DNA from: Fictibacillus phosphorivorans
GTDB taxonomy: Bacteria; Bacillota; Bacilli; Bacillales; Fictibacillaceae
Length of the DNA: 64,000 bases
Assembly (NCBI RefSeq): GCF_001619875.1
Contig: NZ_LRFC01000008.1
Coordinates: 124,001 to 188,000 of the forward strand
Direction of reading: 5' to 3'
Position numbers and translations under genes: made by a program
Shown: positions 47,765 to 57,414 of the stretch, piece after piece
Position numbering within the stretch: position 1 is the stretch's first letter
Layout of the letters: the number at the start of each line of letters is the position of its first letter
Notes under the pieces: model-generated
Seen by the model: only the letters and a program-made list of their open reading frames with translations
What the model was told of the DNA's origin: nothing
Database searches by the model: none

Positions 47765-49330
47765 TTATTCGCCTTTTGTAACTTTTACTTCAGCCTTTTC
47801 CTTCGTTGCTACCGCATTTGGCTGCTTTTTGGCAAAATCGATGCGAAGATCGTCAATGCTTTGGCGCACGTTGCCTTTGCCTGAGAAGTTCTCCAATAAT
47901 TCTTTAACATCAATGCCAGATGAAGCTTTTAATGATTCTTGCAGAGAGGACATCAAGTTTGTCGCATAACCTGTTATACGGTTCGCCCCGCCGTTCTCAC
48001 TGCCGCCTGTATCCACGACTGTGATTTTATCAATGTTAGAAAGTGGTGCTGCCACTTGCTTCGCGTATTCCGGAAGCATCTTAATCATCATATCCATCAT
48101 CGCAGCTTGGCCGTACAACTCGAACGCTTCGGCAATCTTCTGCTTCGCTTCGGCTTCAGCAAGACCTTTCAGACGGATAACGTCTGCTTCAGATTCCCCT
48201 TTTGCACGTTCTGCTTCTGCTCTTGAAAGACCGTCTAAACGTACTTTTTCAGCCTCAGCTTTTGCCATCGCTTCAACGCGATATTTATGAGCATCTGCCT
48301 CAGCGACCTGTTTGCGTTTGTCGGCTTCCGCAGACTGTTCAACAGCATAGCGATCTGCGTCAGCCTTCTTCTTCACTTCTGAGTCATACTGCTTTTCACG
48401 GCGCAGAATCTCTTTTTCTTCAAGTTCGATCTGCTTTTGACGTTCTATGATTTTGATCTGCATCTGCTGTTCTGTAACTTGCTGTTTTGCGATTGCTTCT
48501 TCTAGATGATAAGCCTGGTCAGCTCTTGCCTTCGCAACATCTTGCTCACGGCGGAACTCAGCTACTTTTAACTGGTTCATCTTTTCTGCTTCAGCGACTT
48601 CCGTTGCACGCCCTAACTCGGACTGTTTCGCTTCTTTATCTGCTTCAGCACGCTTGATGCGCGTTTCTTTTTCCGCTTCCGCCATTGCCATATCAGCATC
48701 ACGTTTAATTTGTGCAATACGCGGTTTACCTAGTGCGTCTAAATATCCATTCTTATCGCGCAGATCCTTAATCGTAAATGAAACGATAATCAATCCCATT
48801 TTTGCAAGGTCTTGAGAAGCAACACGCTGAACTTCTTGCGAGAATTTTTCACGATTTTTATAAATTTCTTCAACGGTCATAGAACCTAGAATGGAACGCA
48901 AATGACCTTCAAGTACTTCACGAGCTTCGTTTTCACGATCTTCTTTCAACTTTCCTAAAAACTGTTCGGCTGCAGTCGCGATTTCGCCGATCGAACTGCC
49001 GACTTTTATAATCGCGGTTCCGTCAGCCATAACAGGAACCCCTTGCTCTGTATAAACTTCTGGCGTTTGAACATCCAGTTTGCTCGTTAATAAGCTTAGC
49101 GGCTTTGCTTGTTGAAATACTGGCAGAACGAACGTACCACCACCGCGTACAATTTTAATCCGGTTTCCAGATTCGTCGATATTGACGTTCTTACTTCCTA
49201 AGAAACTTCCTGTTACGATTAATGCTTCATCAGGACTTGCTGTACGATATTTTGTAATAAAAACACTAATAAGAGCAGCAATCAAAAATACAACAATCCC
49301 GATTACAATAAATAACGGTGAAAAACCCAT
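47765..49330 (-). CDS. floT: Flotillin FloT
   Basis: 521 residues. One N-terminal membrane hairpin (about 5-25), the SPFH/band-7 domain (about 28-200), then a long coiled coil rich in AEAE/KAEAEK repeats (about 210-370) and a C-terminal region with GQAAMMDMMIKMLPEYAKQV. Close to B. subtilis FloT (YuaG) in length and organisation. It scaffolds membrane microdomains that organise signalling, secretion and membrane fluidity. It follows the NfeD gene by 14 bp, so both are one operon, as yuaF-yuaG in B. subtilis. Confidence 0.95.
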   Translation of the reverse strand: MGFSPLFIVIGIVVFLIAALISVFITKYRTASPDEALIVTGSFLGSKNVNIDESGNRIKIVRGGGTFVLPVFQQAKPLSLLTSKLDVQTPEVYTEQGVPVMADGTAIIKVGSSIGEIATAAEQFLGKLKEDRENEAREVLEGHLRSILGSMTVEEIYKNREKFSQEVQRVASQDLAKMGLIIVSFTIKDLRDKNGYLDALGKPRIAQIKRDADMAMAEAEKETRIKRAEADKEAKQSELGRATEVAEAEKMNQLKVAEFRREQDVAKARADQAYHLEEAIAKQQVTEQQMQIKIIERQKQIELEEKEILRREKQYDSEVKKKADADRYAVEQSAEADKRKQVAEADAHKYRVEAMAKAEAEKVRLDGLSRAEAERAKGESEADVIRLKGLAEAEAKQKIAEAFELYGQAAMMDMMIKMLPEYAKQVAAPLSNIDKITVVDTGGSENGGANRITGYATNLMSSLQESLKASSGIDVKELLENFSGKGNVRQSIDDLRIDFAKKQPNAVATKEKAEVKVTKGE

Positions 49331-49344
49331 AACAACCCCTCCAG

Positions 49345-49878
49345 TTAATGAATATATGTTTGTTCTACTTGCTCATATCGCATGACGGATACAACACCTT
49401 TTTGTATATCGATGATCAGCACTTTTTCCCCTTGTGAAATCGGCTTGTTATCCATACTTATAGCAGATTTAGAAATTCTTCCGCTAATGCCTTCAATTAA
49501 AATTTCGCCAAACCCATCTGTAGGAACAGTCGTTAGGACTGTGCCAACCCTGCCCTTTAGATCTTCATCACGATAGACAAGAGATTCTTCTGAAGATCGA
49601 ATGGGCATAAGAATGAAAACGTTTAGAAGAGTAACGAGCAATAACGATAGCAATGCACTAAAAACCAGTATGAACCAGCTGTTAATATCGGTCATTACCT
49701 CTAATAAATATCCTGAAGCCGATCCAATCGTTAAAAAGGATAGGATGAGCGATGGATGTAAAAAATCCAAAGCCGCTTCAAGCATGTCACCAAATAGGAT
49801 ATACACGAAAGTAATGCACCCAAAAATAATAAAACTGCCCAAATAGATCGTAGACAACGGATATCCAAACAGTTCCAT
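49345..49878 (-). CDS. NfeD-family membrane protein (YuaF-like)
   Basis: 177 residues. Three or four membrane helices (about 8-30, 40-60, 65-90), then the NfeD C-terminal OB-fold: LKGRVGTVLTTVPTDGFGEI and GEKVLIIDIQKGVVSVMRYE. Partners of flotillins; B. subtilis YuaF shapes FloT assemblies. The frame extends to 49923; ATG at 49878 with AGGAGAG at 7 nt was chosen. In B. subtilis this operon is sigma-W dependent; I did not find a TGAAAC-N16-CGTA promoter here. Confidence 0.9.
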   Translation of the reverse strand: MELFGYPLSTIYLGSFIIFGCITFVYILFGDMLEAALDFLHPSLILSFLTIGSASGYLLEVMTDINSWFILVFSALLSLLLVTLLNVFILMPIRSSEESLVYRDEDLKGRVGTVLTTVPTDGFGEILIEGISGRISKSAISMDNKPISQGEKVLIIDIQKGVVSVMRYEQVEQTYIH

Positions 49879-50099
49879 GGTCATCTCTCCTGTCTTGATA
49901 ATTTTGATAAGTAACCACCACATCCTAACGTCAAATTAATTTAACCTTACCAAACCAAACAGAAAAACTTTGTAAGAATTTGTCGACTTTTAAATAATTT
50001 CCAATATTGGTTTTATGTAGGTAATTACGCACACCTTTTGAAAAAGTTTCAATTTATTAACAAATTTTTGTATAATTTTGTTAAGAGAGGATGGTGTAT

Positions 50100-50783
50100 A
50101 TGAAGTATATTGATCAGTTAAGGGTGGCATTGCAAGAGAAAAAAAACCCGGAAGAAGCAGAAAAGATGAGCAAATATATGCGTGGTCAGTACGAGTATTT
50201 TGGATTGCGCGCACCCATAATGAAAGAAACGATGAAAGCCTTCATTAAAGAAAACGGACTTATCGCTCACAATGATCTTTTTTCCTTTTTAAGAGAAGCA
50301 TGGTCTATGCCAGAACGCGAAATGCAGATGGCCGGTCTAGCTTTGGCAGACAAGGTAAAAAAACAAATGACTCTAGAAGATATCGAGTGGATTGAATTTA
50401 TCATTGTAAATAAAAGCTGGTGGGACACCGTTGATCATATTGCAAAACATATAGCGGGTTATTACTTTGCAAAGTTTCCTGAAGAGATCACACCGGTAAC
50501 TGAACGTTGGATTGCCTCTAAGAACATATGGCTGATGCGTTCTGCTATTTTGTTTCAACTAGGGTATAAAGAAAAAACGGATCATAAGCTTTTGGCACAC
50601 ATCATTAAAGAAACGAAATACGAGCAAGACTTTTTTATACGTAAAGGGATTGGATGGGCACTTAGAGAGTACGCATACACGAACGAAGAGTGGGTGTGGG
50701 AGTTCGTACATAGTGAAGAATTAAGCCCGCTTTCATATAAAGAAGCCATCAAGAATATAAAGAAAACAAAGCAGCCGAGTTGA
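50100..50783 (+). CDS. DNA alkylation repair protein (AlkD/AlkC-like HEAT-repeat)
   Basis: 227 residues of HEAT-like helical repeats. Family motifs: MRGQYEYFGLRAPIMKETMK at the N-terminus, KSWWDTVDHIAKHI (the Trp/Asp catalytic cleft) and FIRKGIGWALREYAYTN. AlkD-type glycosylases excise positively charged alkylated bases such as 7-methylguanine without flipping them. The ATG at 50100 lies 9 nt from AGAGAGG; the ATG at 50091 abuts it. Monocistronic. Confidence 0.92.
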   Translation: MKYIDQLRVALQEKKNPEEAEKMSKYMRGQYEYFGLRAPIMKETMKAFIKENGLIAHNDLFSFLREAWSMPEREMQMAGLALADKVKKQMTLEDIEWIEFIIVNKSWWDTVDHIAKHIAGYYFAKFPEEITPVTERWIASKNIWLMRSAILFQLGYKEKTDHKLLAHIIKETKYEQDFFIRKGIGWALREYAYTNEEWVWEFVHSEELSPLSYKEAIKNIKKTKQPS

Positions 50784-50792
50784 TACGGCTGC
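50771..50792. terminator. Hairpin spanning the alkD-type gene stop
   Basis: Seven-bp stem GCAGCCG/CGGCTGC with the TGA stop codon in the loop, between convergent genes. The T-tails are weak on both sides. Confidence 0.6.
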
Positions 50793-50808
50793 TTCATTAT
50801 TATTCAAA

Positions 50809-51552
50809 TCAGTTCTCTAATTCTGCTACAACATACCGAATTGCATTGCGAAATGATACAAATGTTTGCTGATTCGTATGAACGCCAAGTGAGACCATAT
50901 TTTTGACCATATCTTTAGGGAATCCGCAGTATAATACTTTTGCCCCCATCAACTCGATAGAATTTGTCAGCTTCTGAATATCTTGTCCTAGGTTGTTATC
51001 CTTTATCGTCGTTGCGCCAGAAAAATCTAGTATGACATATTCAGTTTCATTCTTTAAACACTCGTTTAGTAGTTTCGTTGCTAATGTCTCAAGCCGTTCT
51101 AACGTTAGTTCTCCGATTAATGGTACAAGCAGTGTATGTTCCGCGACCGTTTGCAGAATAGGCGTTGACCATTCAGCGAGCATTGCTTTCATTCTTTCCT
51201 TTTCTTTTTCACGTTCTGTTACATCTTTCCACGTTAAAAGGTAACCAAGCTTCTTTCCTTTCACAACTAATTCATTAAGAATGAACCGGGCTGCAAATGT
51301 ATCAAAGAGAACGAGTTCTACATCAATTGGAAACTTGCCTTTTAAAAGTTCATCTTTGTGGAATGAGTTCTTAATAAATGTTGAGAGAGGAGTGCCAAGG
51401 ATCTTTTCTCCAAAATGAACCTTTAACGTTTCTATTAATTTATTTGCACTTCTATTCATCCATGCTATTCGTAAATCTAAATCTATGAAAAATATATTTT
51501 CTTCTAAACAATTCAGAGTATCTTTAACGCTTCCATCTAGCTGATCAGTCAT
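50809..51552 (-). CDS. PAS-STAS regulatory protein (RsbR-like)
   Basis: 247 residues. The N-terminal PAS-like domain (about 1-115) has NIFFIDLDLRIAWMNRSANKL and GYLLTWKDVTEREKEKER. The C-terminal STAS domain (about 128-245) has TLLVPLIGELTLERLETL and YVILDFSGATTI, then LYCGFPKDMVKNMVSLGVH. This is the RsbR-paralogue layout of stressosome proteins, but the sites equivalent to the two phosphorylated threonines read Ser/Ala-Thr and Cys by eye, so phosphorylation may be altered. No rsbS, rsbT or kinase gene is adjacent. Confidence 0.8.
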   Translation of the reverse strand: MTDQLDGSVKDTLNCLEENIFFIDLDLRIAWMNRSANKLIETLKVHFGEKILGTPLSTFIKNSFHKDELLKGKFPIDVELVLFDTFAARFILNELVVKGKKLGYLLTWKDVTEREKEKERMKAMLAEWSTPILQTVAEHTLLVPLIGELTLERLETLATKLLNECLKNETEYVILDFSGATTIKDNNLGQDIQKLTNSIELMGAKVLYCGFPKDMVKNMVSLGVHTNQQTFVSFRNAIRYVVAELEN

Positions 51553-51631
51553 TTTTTAGTCCCCTTTACTTTCATCCTTTCTCTATCATATCTAAGTTTT
51601 TGTAAATACTCTATGAATTCCCGTTTTGTTA

Positions 51632-51645
51632 TGTAAGCGCTCTCT
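51632..51645. promoter_or_regulatory. Possible CcpA (cre) site upstream of hom
   Basis: TGTAAGCGCTCTCT matches TGWAANCGNTNWCA at 13 of 14 positions. It lies about 20 bp upstream of the -35 element. Confidence 0.45.
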
Positions 51646-51666
51646 AAATCTTTACAAAAATCCCTG

Positions 51667-51695
51667 TTGTGTGATTGCTAAACTCCATGTAAAAT
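51667..51695 (+). promoter_or_regulatory. Promoter of hom-thrC-thrB
   Basis: TTGTGT (51667-51672), 17 nt, TAAAAT (51690-51695), 53 bp upstream of the hom ATG. Confidence 0.65.
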
Positions 51696-51748
51696 GTCCA
51701 TATCAAACAAACAATTGTATTTTCCACAAAAACAAAGGGGCGGATCAG

Positions 51749-53041
51749 ATGGTAACTCATGTTTCAGTAGGACTTCTAGGATTAGGAACAGTCGGCAGCG
51801 GGGTCGTCAGGATGATTGAAGGAAACCGTGAAGAATTACAGCATCGTGTTGGATGCCCTGTTTTTATAGAAAAAATACTCGTTCAAAATGTTGAGAAAGA
51901 ACGGCTTGTCTCCATCAATAACGAATGGCTGACACAGCATCCAGAAGACGTACTTCAAAATCCAAACATACATGTAGTGATTGAAGTGATGGGCGGGATC
52001 GAGTTAGCGAGAGAATATATTACACTTGCCTTGCAAAATAAAAAGCATGTGATTACAGCGAACAAAGATTTGATGGCTCTGCATGGGGCTGAACTTTTAC
52101 AAATCGCTCATGAAAATGAATGTGACCTTTTCTATGAAGCTAGTGTTGCAGGCGGTATTCCGATCATTCGCTCACTTGTTGACGGACTAGCGTCTGACCG
52201 TATCACAAAAATGATGGGAATCGTAAACGGAACAACAAATTATATCCTGACAAAAATGGATAAACAGCAACGTAACTATGAGGAAGTATTAAAAGAAGCA
52301 CAAGCTCTTGGCTACGCAGAAGCTGATCCCACGTCTGATGTGGAAGGAATCGATGCGGCGAGAAAAATGGCGATCCTGTCAACACTAGGGTTCTCCATGC
52401 ATATTCATCTAGACGATGTTAAGGTTTCCGGTATTTCCAAAGTGACGCAAGAGGATCTGGAATATGCACGCCAGTTCGGCTACACGCTGAAGCTTATCGG
52501 AAACGCAAAAAAGGACAACGGAAAAGTTGAAATCTCTGTTGAACCGACATTGCTTCCAGACTCCCACCCGCTTGCGAGTGTTCATAACGAGTACAACGCC
52601 GTGTATGTGTATGGTGAGTCAGTTGGGGAGACGATGTTCTTCGGTCCAGGTGCTGGGCAGCTTCCAACTGCTACATCCGTCGTTTCAGACTTAGTTGCCG
52701 TTGTAAAGAACATGCGCCTTGGGGTTAACGGAAAGAGCGTGATAGCTCCTCAGTTCGATAAACAATTAAAGGAGCCTAATGAGATCGCTGGAAAATTCTT
52801 TTACCGCTTATACATTAAAGATGAGGCAGGCGCTTTCTCAGCCATTACTTCCCTATTTGCTCTGCATGATATCTCACTTGAAAAATTAATCCAAAGTCCT
52901 GTCGATCATAAAGGTGTCGCAGAAGTTGTCATCGTGACACACGGCACAAACAAACATCAAGACAATAAAGTGTATAACTTGCTTCGCGATTCAGAAGTTG
53001 TTCAAGAAATAAAAAGTCACTATCGTGTGGAGGGTGCTTAA
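51749..53041 (+). CDS. hom: Homoserine dehydrogenase
   Basis: 430 residues. NAD(P)-binding [14 protein letters not shown] at the N-terminus, [12 protein letters not shown], then catalytic-domain text [33 protein letters not shown] and [20 protein letters not shown]-terminal ACT domain (about 350-430, [20 protein letters not shown]) suggests feedback by threonine. It reduces aspartate semialdehyde to homoserine. The frame opens at 51626; ATG at 51749 was chosen. First gene of hom-thrC-thrB, the order found in B. subtilis. Confidence 0.97.
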   Translation: MVTHVSVGLLGLGTVGSGVVRMIEGNREELQHRVGCPVFIEKILVQNVEKERLVSINNEWLTQHPEDVLQNPNIHVVIEVMGGIELAREYITLALQNKKHVITANKDLMALHGAELLQIAHENECDLFYEASVAGGIPIIRSLVDGLASDRITKMMGIVNGTTNYILTKMDKQQRNYEEVLKEAQALGYAEADPTSDVEGIDAARKMAILSTLGFSMHIHLDDVKVSGISKVTQEDLEYARQFGYTLKLIGNAKKDNGKVEISVEPTLLPDSHPLASVHNEYNAVYVYGESVGETMFFGPGAGQLPTATSVVSDLVAVVKNMRLGVNGKSVIAPQFDKQLKEPNEIAGKFFYRLYIKDEAGAFSAITSLFALHDISLEKLIQSPVDHKGVAEVVIVTHGTNKHQDNKVYNLLRDSEVVQEIKSHYRVEGA

Positions 53042-53042
53042 C

Positions 53043-54101
53043 ATGCCGTATAAGGGTCTCTTGCATCAATACAAAGAATACTTGCCTGTCAGTGAATCTA
53101 CTCCCCTTCTATCCTTAAATGAAGGGCACACTCCACTTATTCCATTAGAACATCTATCAAAAGAATGGGGTATCAAGCTTTATGCCAAATACGAAGGAGC
53201 GAATCCTACCGGCTCATTTAAGGACAGGGGAATGGTGATGGCTGTTGCCAAAGCAAAAGAAGAGGGCAGCAAAGCAATCATCTGTGCATCTACCGGAAAT
53301 ACGTCGGCGGCTGCCGCTGCCTATGGAGCGAGAGCTGGCCTCAGATGTATCGTTGTAATTCCTGACGGAAAGATTGCTCAAGGGAAACTCGCTCAAGCGA
53401 AAATGTATGGCGCTGAAATCTTTGCGATTGAAGGTAATTTTGATGAAGCTCTTCAGATGGTGCAACGAATGAGCATCGAGGAAGAATTTACTCTCGTTAA
53501 CTCTGTAAACCCATACAGATTGGAAGGTCAAAAAACAGCTGCATTTGAACTTGTTGATGCACTAGAGGGAGCACCTGATATTTTAGCCATTCCAGTTGGA
53601 AACGCAGGCAACATTAGTGCTTATTGGAAAGGTTTTAAAGAGTATGATGCTGTAAAGTCTTCTGGACTTCCTCGTATTCATGGTTTCCAGGCTGCAGGTG
53701 CTGCACCAATCGTTAACGGATCTGTTGTAAAAAATCCAGAAACAATCGCAACAGCTATTAGGATCGGAAACCCCGCGAGCTGGAAATTAGCATCAGCAGC
53801 ACTAGAAGAGTCCGGCGGAGTGATTGATTCTGTATCCGACGAAGAAATATTAGAAGCGTATCAGATGCTTGCATCAAAAGAAGGTGTTTTTGCTGAACCG
53901 GCTTCATGCAGTTCGATCGCTGGTTTGTATAAGCAATACAAGAAAGGTGTTCTTCCGAAAGGGGCAACTGTAGTAGCTGTTCTAACAGGCAACGGTCTTA
54001 AAGATCCTGATATTGCACTAAAAACAGTATCACAAGAACCTGTCGTCATCCCAAACGACCTTGAATTATTACGTCAGCAGCTAAAAGGATGTGTTGTATA
54101 A
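53043..54101 (+). CDS. thrC: Threonine synthase
   Basis: 352 residues, the length of B. subtilis ThrC. The PLP lysine is Lys60 in [33 protein letters not shown] binds phosphate and [14 protein letters not shown] follows. It turns O-phosphohomoserine into threonine. The ATG lies 1 nt after the hom stop, within the ribosome-site context GGAGGGTG. The thrB ATG follows the thrC stop directly. Confidence 0.97.
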   Translation: MPYKGLLHQYKEYLPVSESTPLLSLNEGHTPLIPLEHLSKEWGIKLYAKYEGANPTGSFKDRGMVMAVAKAKEEGSKAIICASTGNTSAAAAAYGARAGLRCIVVIPDGKIAQGKLAQAKMYGAEIFAIEGNFDEALQMVQRMSIEEEFTLVNSVNPYRLEGQKTAAFELVDALEGAPDILAIPVGNAGNISAYWKGFKEYDAVKSSGLPRIHGFQAAGAAPIVNGSVVKNPETIATAIRIGNPASWKLASAALEESGGVIDSVSDEEILEAYQMLASKEGVFAEPASCSSIAGLYKQYKKGVLPKGATVVAVLTGNGLKDPDIALKTVSQEPVVIPNDLELLRQQLKGCVV

Positions 54102-55016
54102 ATGAAAGCAGAACCTTTTTCCATACATGTTCCAGCAAGTACAGCTAACTTAGGCCCCGGCTTTGATTCTGTAGGGCTTGCGATGAACCGGTATTTGACC
54201 GTTCACGTTCAGCCATTTGCACCAAGAAAAACAACTTTTCATGGTGAAGAACTGCAGGCATTAAACAAAGACGAAAGCAACCTTATCGTTCATGCCGCAC
54301 ATTTTACAGCGGATGCTTACGGAATGAAACTTCCTCCTTGCCAGTTGGATGTAGTAAGCACATTTCCGACTTCAAAAGGAATGGGCAGTTCTGCGTCTGC
54401 CATCGTTGCAGGGATTGAACTGGCAAACATCCTTTTAGATCTGGAGCTTTCCAAACAAGACAAAGCTCTTTTGGCTAGTTCCTTAGAAGAACACCCTGAT
54501 AATGTGATTCCTGCTATTTTCGGCGGACTTACGATCAGTTTTTACAATGGACAAGAATTGGAGACCGTTCATGTGCCTGACGTAGCTGTTGAAATGATTG
54601 TAGCCATTCCTGATGGTGTCCTTCATACAAAGCACTCTAGAGGTTCACTGCCTAATCTTCTTCCCTTCAATAAAGCCGTTCAAGGAAGTGCAATAAGCAA
54701 CGTGCTCGTTGCTGCTTTAATGAAGAACGATTGGAAAAAAGCTGCCGATATGATGAATCGCGATTTATTTCATGAGCCGTTCCGTTCTAAATGGGTGCCT
54801 ATGTATGGAGAGCTTAAGCAAAAAGCTGTTGAGCTTGGCGCGTATGGTGCAGCTATTAGCGGATCTGGACCATCGATCGTTTGTTTCACGCCACATCAAA
54901 AAGCAGCTGTTATTACAGAAAAGCTATCCGTGTTGTTTCCTCAATACCAATTTGAAACGGTATTTCCTGACCGCAGAGGTGTTGTAGTAGAGAAATGCTT
55001 GTCAGCTGCTTTATAA
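54102..55016 (+). CDS. thrB: Homoserine kinase
   Basis: 304-residue GHMP kinase. Motif 1 VPASTANLGPGFDSVGLAM, motif 2 FPTSKGMGSSASAIVAGIEL (ATP phosphate loop), motif 3 YGAAISGSGPSIVCF. It phosphorylates homoserine for ThrC. The start codon immediately follows the thrC stop codon, giving tight translational coupling. Last gene of the operon; array E begins 14 bp after its stop. Confidence 0.97.
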   Translation: MKAEPFSIHVPASTANLGPGFDSVGLAMNRYLTVHVQPFAPRKTTFHGEELQALNKDESNLIVHAAHFTADAYGMKLPPCQLDVVSTFPTSKGMGSSASAIVAGIELANILLDLELSKQDKALLASSLEEHPDNVIPAIFGGLTISFYNGQELETVHVPDVAVEMIVAIPDGVLHTKHSRGSLPNLLPFNKAVQGSAISNVLVAALMKNDWKKAADMMNRDLFHEPFRSKWVPMYGELKQKAVELGAYGAAISGSGPSIVCFTPHQKAAVITEKLSVLFPQYQFETVFPDRRGVVVEKCLSAAL

Positions 55017-55020
55017 GCCG

Positions 55021-55092
55021 TTTGGGGAATGAATCCACGAGTTTGGGGAGTGAATCCAAAACTTTTGGCTATGAATCCAAAAGTTTTCGAGT
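55021..55092. repeat. 21-bp periodic array E (three units plus a decayed fourth)
   Basis: TGAATCCA begins at 55030, 55051 and 55072, exactly 21 bp apart, each preceded by TTTTGG- or TTTGGGG-like sequence. A decayed copy may start near 55093. On the minus strand the unit core is TGGATTCA, and one unit reads AACTCGTGGATTCAT, very like AAACTCGTGGATAAGC in array A. Confidence 0.85.
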
Positions 55093-55122
55093 TTGCAATT
55101 CTCAACATATTCCGACAGGCTC

Positions 55123-55163
55123 AAAAAAAGGATTAAGCTGAATCAGCTTAATCCTTCTTTTTT
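55123..55163. terminator. Bidirectional terminator after thrB
   Basis: Fourteen-bp perfect stem AAGGATTAAGCTGA (55128-55141) with 55143-55156, A-run on the left and T-run on the right. It serves both thrB and the convergent GH18 gene. Confidence 0.93.
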
Positions 55164-56341
55164 TATTTGTGTGCAATTTTAAATTCATCTCTTAAAAGCG
55201 TCCAGTTTTCTGGGAATGGTTCACCTAGAACCCAATACGCAAGTCCTCTTAACTTATATTTCTTTACAAGTTTGTTTTTTGCTTCTGCACTTTGTTCATT
55301 TTCAAACCATACAACGTGTTCTTTTCCCGCATCATCACTGTAGTTAAAGAATGGAGCTTGAGCATCGTTATCATACTTTACAGTAGCCTTCTCTTTTAAT
55401 GCTAAGTCATGTGCTTCAGCTGGTGCCACGCGTTTAGCAAATTTATTTCCTTTTTTATAAGGAAGTGTCCAATCATATCCGTATAGTGGCGCACCCATTA
55501 TAATCTTTTCCGATGGAATGACAGACGTTGCGTATTTCACTACTTTTTCTACTTGTGGTACAGGTGCTACAGCCATAGGAGGTCCACCAGACCAGCCCCA
55601 CTCATATGTCATTAAAACAACGAAATCTGCAAGTTCACCATGACGTTTATAGTCGTGAGCACCATGCCAAGGACCTTTTTGCTCATCACTTGTTTTTGGT
55701 GCTAGTGCAGTTGAAACCTTAATACCTTCTTTATGAAGCTGTGGAATGATTGTTTCTAAAAATCCGTTGTATAGCTCACGGTCTTTTTCTTTAATGTGCT
55801 CAAAATCAATATTTAAGGCTTTGTATCCTTTTTGCTTCATCGTACTGATGACGCTGCCGATTAAGGTTTTCGATGCCGTTTTATCTGTAAAAACGGTGTG
55901 CGCTATTTCAGGTGAAAAATTTCCATCTATAAAGTTCGTTAACACCATCATCGGCATAGCTTTTGATTTCTTTACCTCTTCTAAAGCGGCATAATCCTTA
56001 ATTGGCTTAAGGGAACCATCTTTGTTCACTTGATAGCTAAAAAAAGCTACATATGTTAGATCATTTACAGCTTCTTTTACATCTTTTACCGATTGTTTCG
56101 CTTCAAGTGGTTCTAAAAACCCTAGCGTTTCGATCTTCGTTTTTCCATGAGTCGTTTCTGCTTTTGAAATGTCCTGTTGTTTTTTCTGTGGTGAACTGAT
56201 CTGTTCCAGTCTTGGACTATTTCTCGTTTCGTTACTCATATTCTTTGGTGCCGCTTCACTCTCTTTCATACTGTTAGAGCCACCGCCGCAACCACCTAAC
56301 ACAATAGTGAATGCCGCCAATAGCGCGACTGCTTTTTTCAT
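55163..56341 (-). CDS. GH18-family glycoside hydrolase lipoprotein
   Basis: 392 residues. Lipoprotein signal (FTIVLGGCGGGSNS), a Ser/Lys/Gln-rich linker (about 25-65), then a GH18 barrel. YKALNIDFEHIKEKDRELYNGFLE holds the DxE catalytic end (Asp-Phe-Glu); the first Asp of the usual DxxDxDxE is not conserved. LMTYEWGWSGGPP, MGAPLYGYDWTLPY and GLAYWVLGEPF are typical of the spore cortex/peptidoglycan GH18 subgroup (YvbX, SleL/YaaH). No LysM domain is present. Possible muramoyl-delta-lactam or N-acetylglucosaminidase activity (inference). ATG at 56341 follows GAGGAGG. Confidence 0.87.
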   Translation of the reverse strand: MKKAVALLAAFTIVLGGCGGGSNSMKESEAAPKNMSNETRNSPRLEQISSPQKKQQDISKAETTHGKTKIETLGFLEPLEAKQSVKDVKEAVNDLTYVAFFSYQVNKDGSLKPIKDYAALEEVKKSKAMPMMVLTNFIDGNFSPEIAHTVFTDKTASKTLIGSVISTMKQKGYKALNIDFEHIKEKDRELYNGFLETIIPQLHKEGIKVSTALAPKTSDEQKGPWHGAHDYKRHGELADFVVLMTYEWGWSGGPPMAVAPVPQVEKVVKYATSVIPSEKIIMGAPLYGYDWTLPYKKGNKFAKRVAPAEAHDLALKEKATVKYDNDAQAPFFNYSDDAGKEHVVWFENEQSAEAKNKLVKKYKLRGLAYWVLGEPFPENWTLLRDEFKIAHK

Positions 56342-56422
56342 ATACAAACCTCCTCATTTTTCGTTATTTTTCCAAAAAGAGGTTTGTACTATTCTTATAT
56401 TTTTCCACAAACTTTATAGCTC

Positions 56423-57259
56423 TTAAAAGTGGTCGATTTCCGTACCTAGATGTTCACTTTCAGCAGGGCGTACGGTGAATGATTCATCCAAATTGGGTTG
56501 CTCAAAAGAAATAAATTGATGATTAGATAGCATGGGAACGGTAGTACTCGTGTTATGTTGCATACAAACATGAACATCTTCTTCAAAATCTCGTTCAATT
56601 AGCTCTCTTCCGCTTCCACAGTTTTTAATGAGTGATGGCAGAGTGTGTTTTGATGCTTCATATGCTTGTTTACAAACAAAAGCTTCAGGTGATAAAGATC
56701 CTTTTAAAAAAGAAATAATAGCTCCTGCACCTAAATAATCCTCTATTCCAGGCCGAAGCTCATTTTCATCTTGAGCTGAATTTGCCCATCTCTCCCCACA
56801 TGCGATTACCGTAATAGGAACAGTTAATTTATTCTTCACATATTGCGCAGCCTCTGCAACGGCCTTTGCATTTATAAGAGATCCTGCGAAAAGAGCTGGT
56901 ACTTTTTTAGAAACATCCACACAGGCAGCACCATTAAGTGAACAAAGAACAAACGATTTCCCTTTGCTTTTTTCTGAAAAAGATAAAGGAGAAAGTGAGG
57001 GTTTTCCTGTTTTTATAGCTTCAGCTCTCCCCACAACTAATTCAGCTCCAATTTCAAATGCGTATGCTTTTGCTTTTTCATGTTGACCAGGCGGAAACGG
57101 ATAAATAACTGCACCATTTTCAACAGCAGTCGTTACCGTTGATGAAAAGCTTAAGACATCAACGATAATAATGATATCCTTTCTTTTCGCTGCTTCTACC
57201 GCGCCTTTGATTCCCCATTCCATTTTAATTTCATATGGTGATTGGTCATATACGTTCAT
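56423..57259 (-). CDS. 2-phosphosulfolactate phosphatase family protein (ComB)
   Basis: 278 residues. ComB signatures: IIIIVDVLSFSSTVTTAVENGA, ELVVGRAEAIKTGKPSLSPLS, FVLCSLNGAACVDVSKK, VIACGERWANSAQDENELRPGIEDYLGAGAI. ComB converts 2-phospho-3-sulfolactate to sulfolactate. In archaea this leads to coenzyme M; in Bacillus spores 3-sulfolactate accumulates using such an enzyme. No phosphosulfolactate synthase (ComA-like) or sulfolactate dehydrogenase gene is adjacent, so the present role is open. GAGGAGG ribosome site. Confidence 0.87.
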   Translation of the reverse strand: MNVYDQSPYEIKMEWGIKGAVEAAKRKDIIIIVDVLSFSSTVTTAVENGAVIYPFPPGQHEKAKAYAFEIGAELVVGRAEAIKTGKPSLSPLSFSEKSKGKSFVLCSLNGAACVDVSKKVPALFAGSLINAKAVAEAAQYVKNKLTVPITVIACGERWANSAQDENELRPGIEDYLGAGAIISFLKGSLSPEAFVCKQAYEASKHTLPSLIKNCGSGRELIERDFEEDVHVCMQHNTSTTVPMLSNHQFISFEQPNLDESFTVRPAESEHLGTEIDHF

Positions 57260-57378
57260 TTAATATCCTCCTCGCATTGTATATAAAAAGCTTAACGAGG
57301 AATTTTTAAAAAATATAGACTGTTTTTCAAAAATTTGGTAGAATTTAGATTGAGGTCTGTAAACTAATAAATTCACAT

Positions 57379-57409
57379 AAAAAAGACTCCAGCCAAATGG
57401 AGTCTTTTT
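57379..57409. terminator. Bidirectional terminator after ampS
   Basis: Stem AAAAAAGACTCCA (57379-57391) with TGGAGTCTTTTT (57398-57409). On the minus strand it ends ampS. Confidence 0.93.
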
Positions 57410-57414
57410 CGTCT

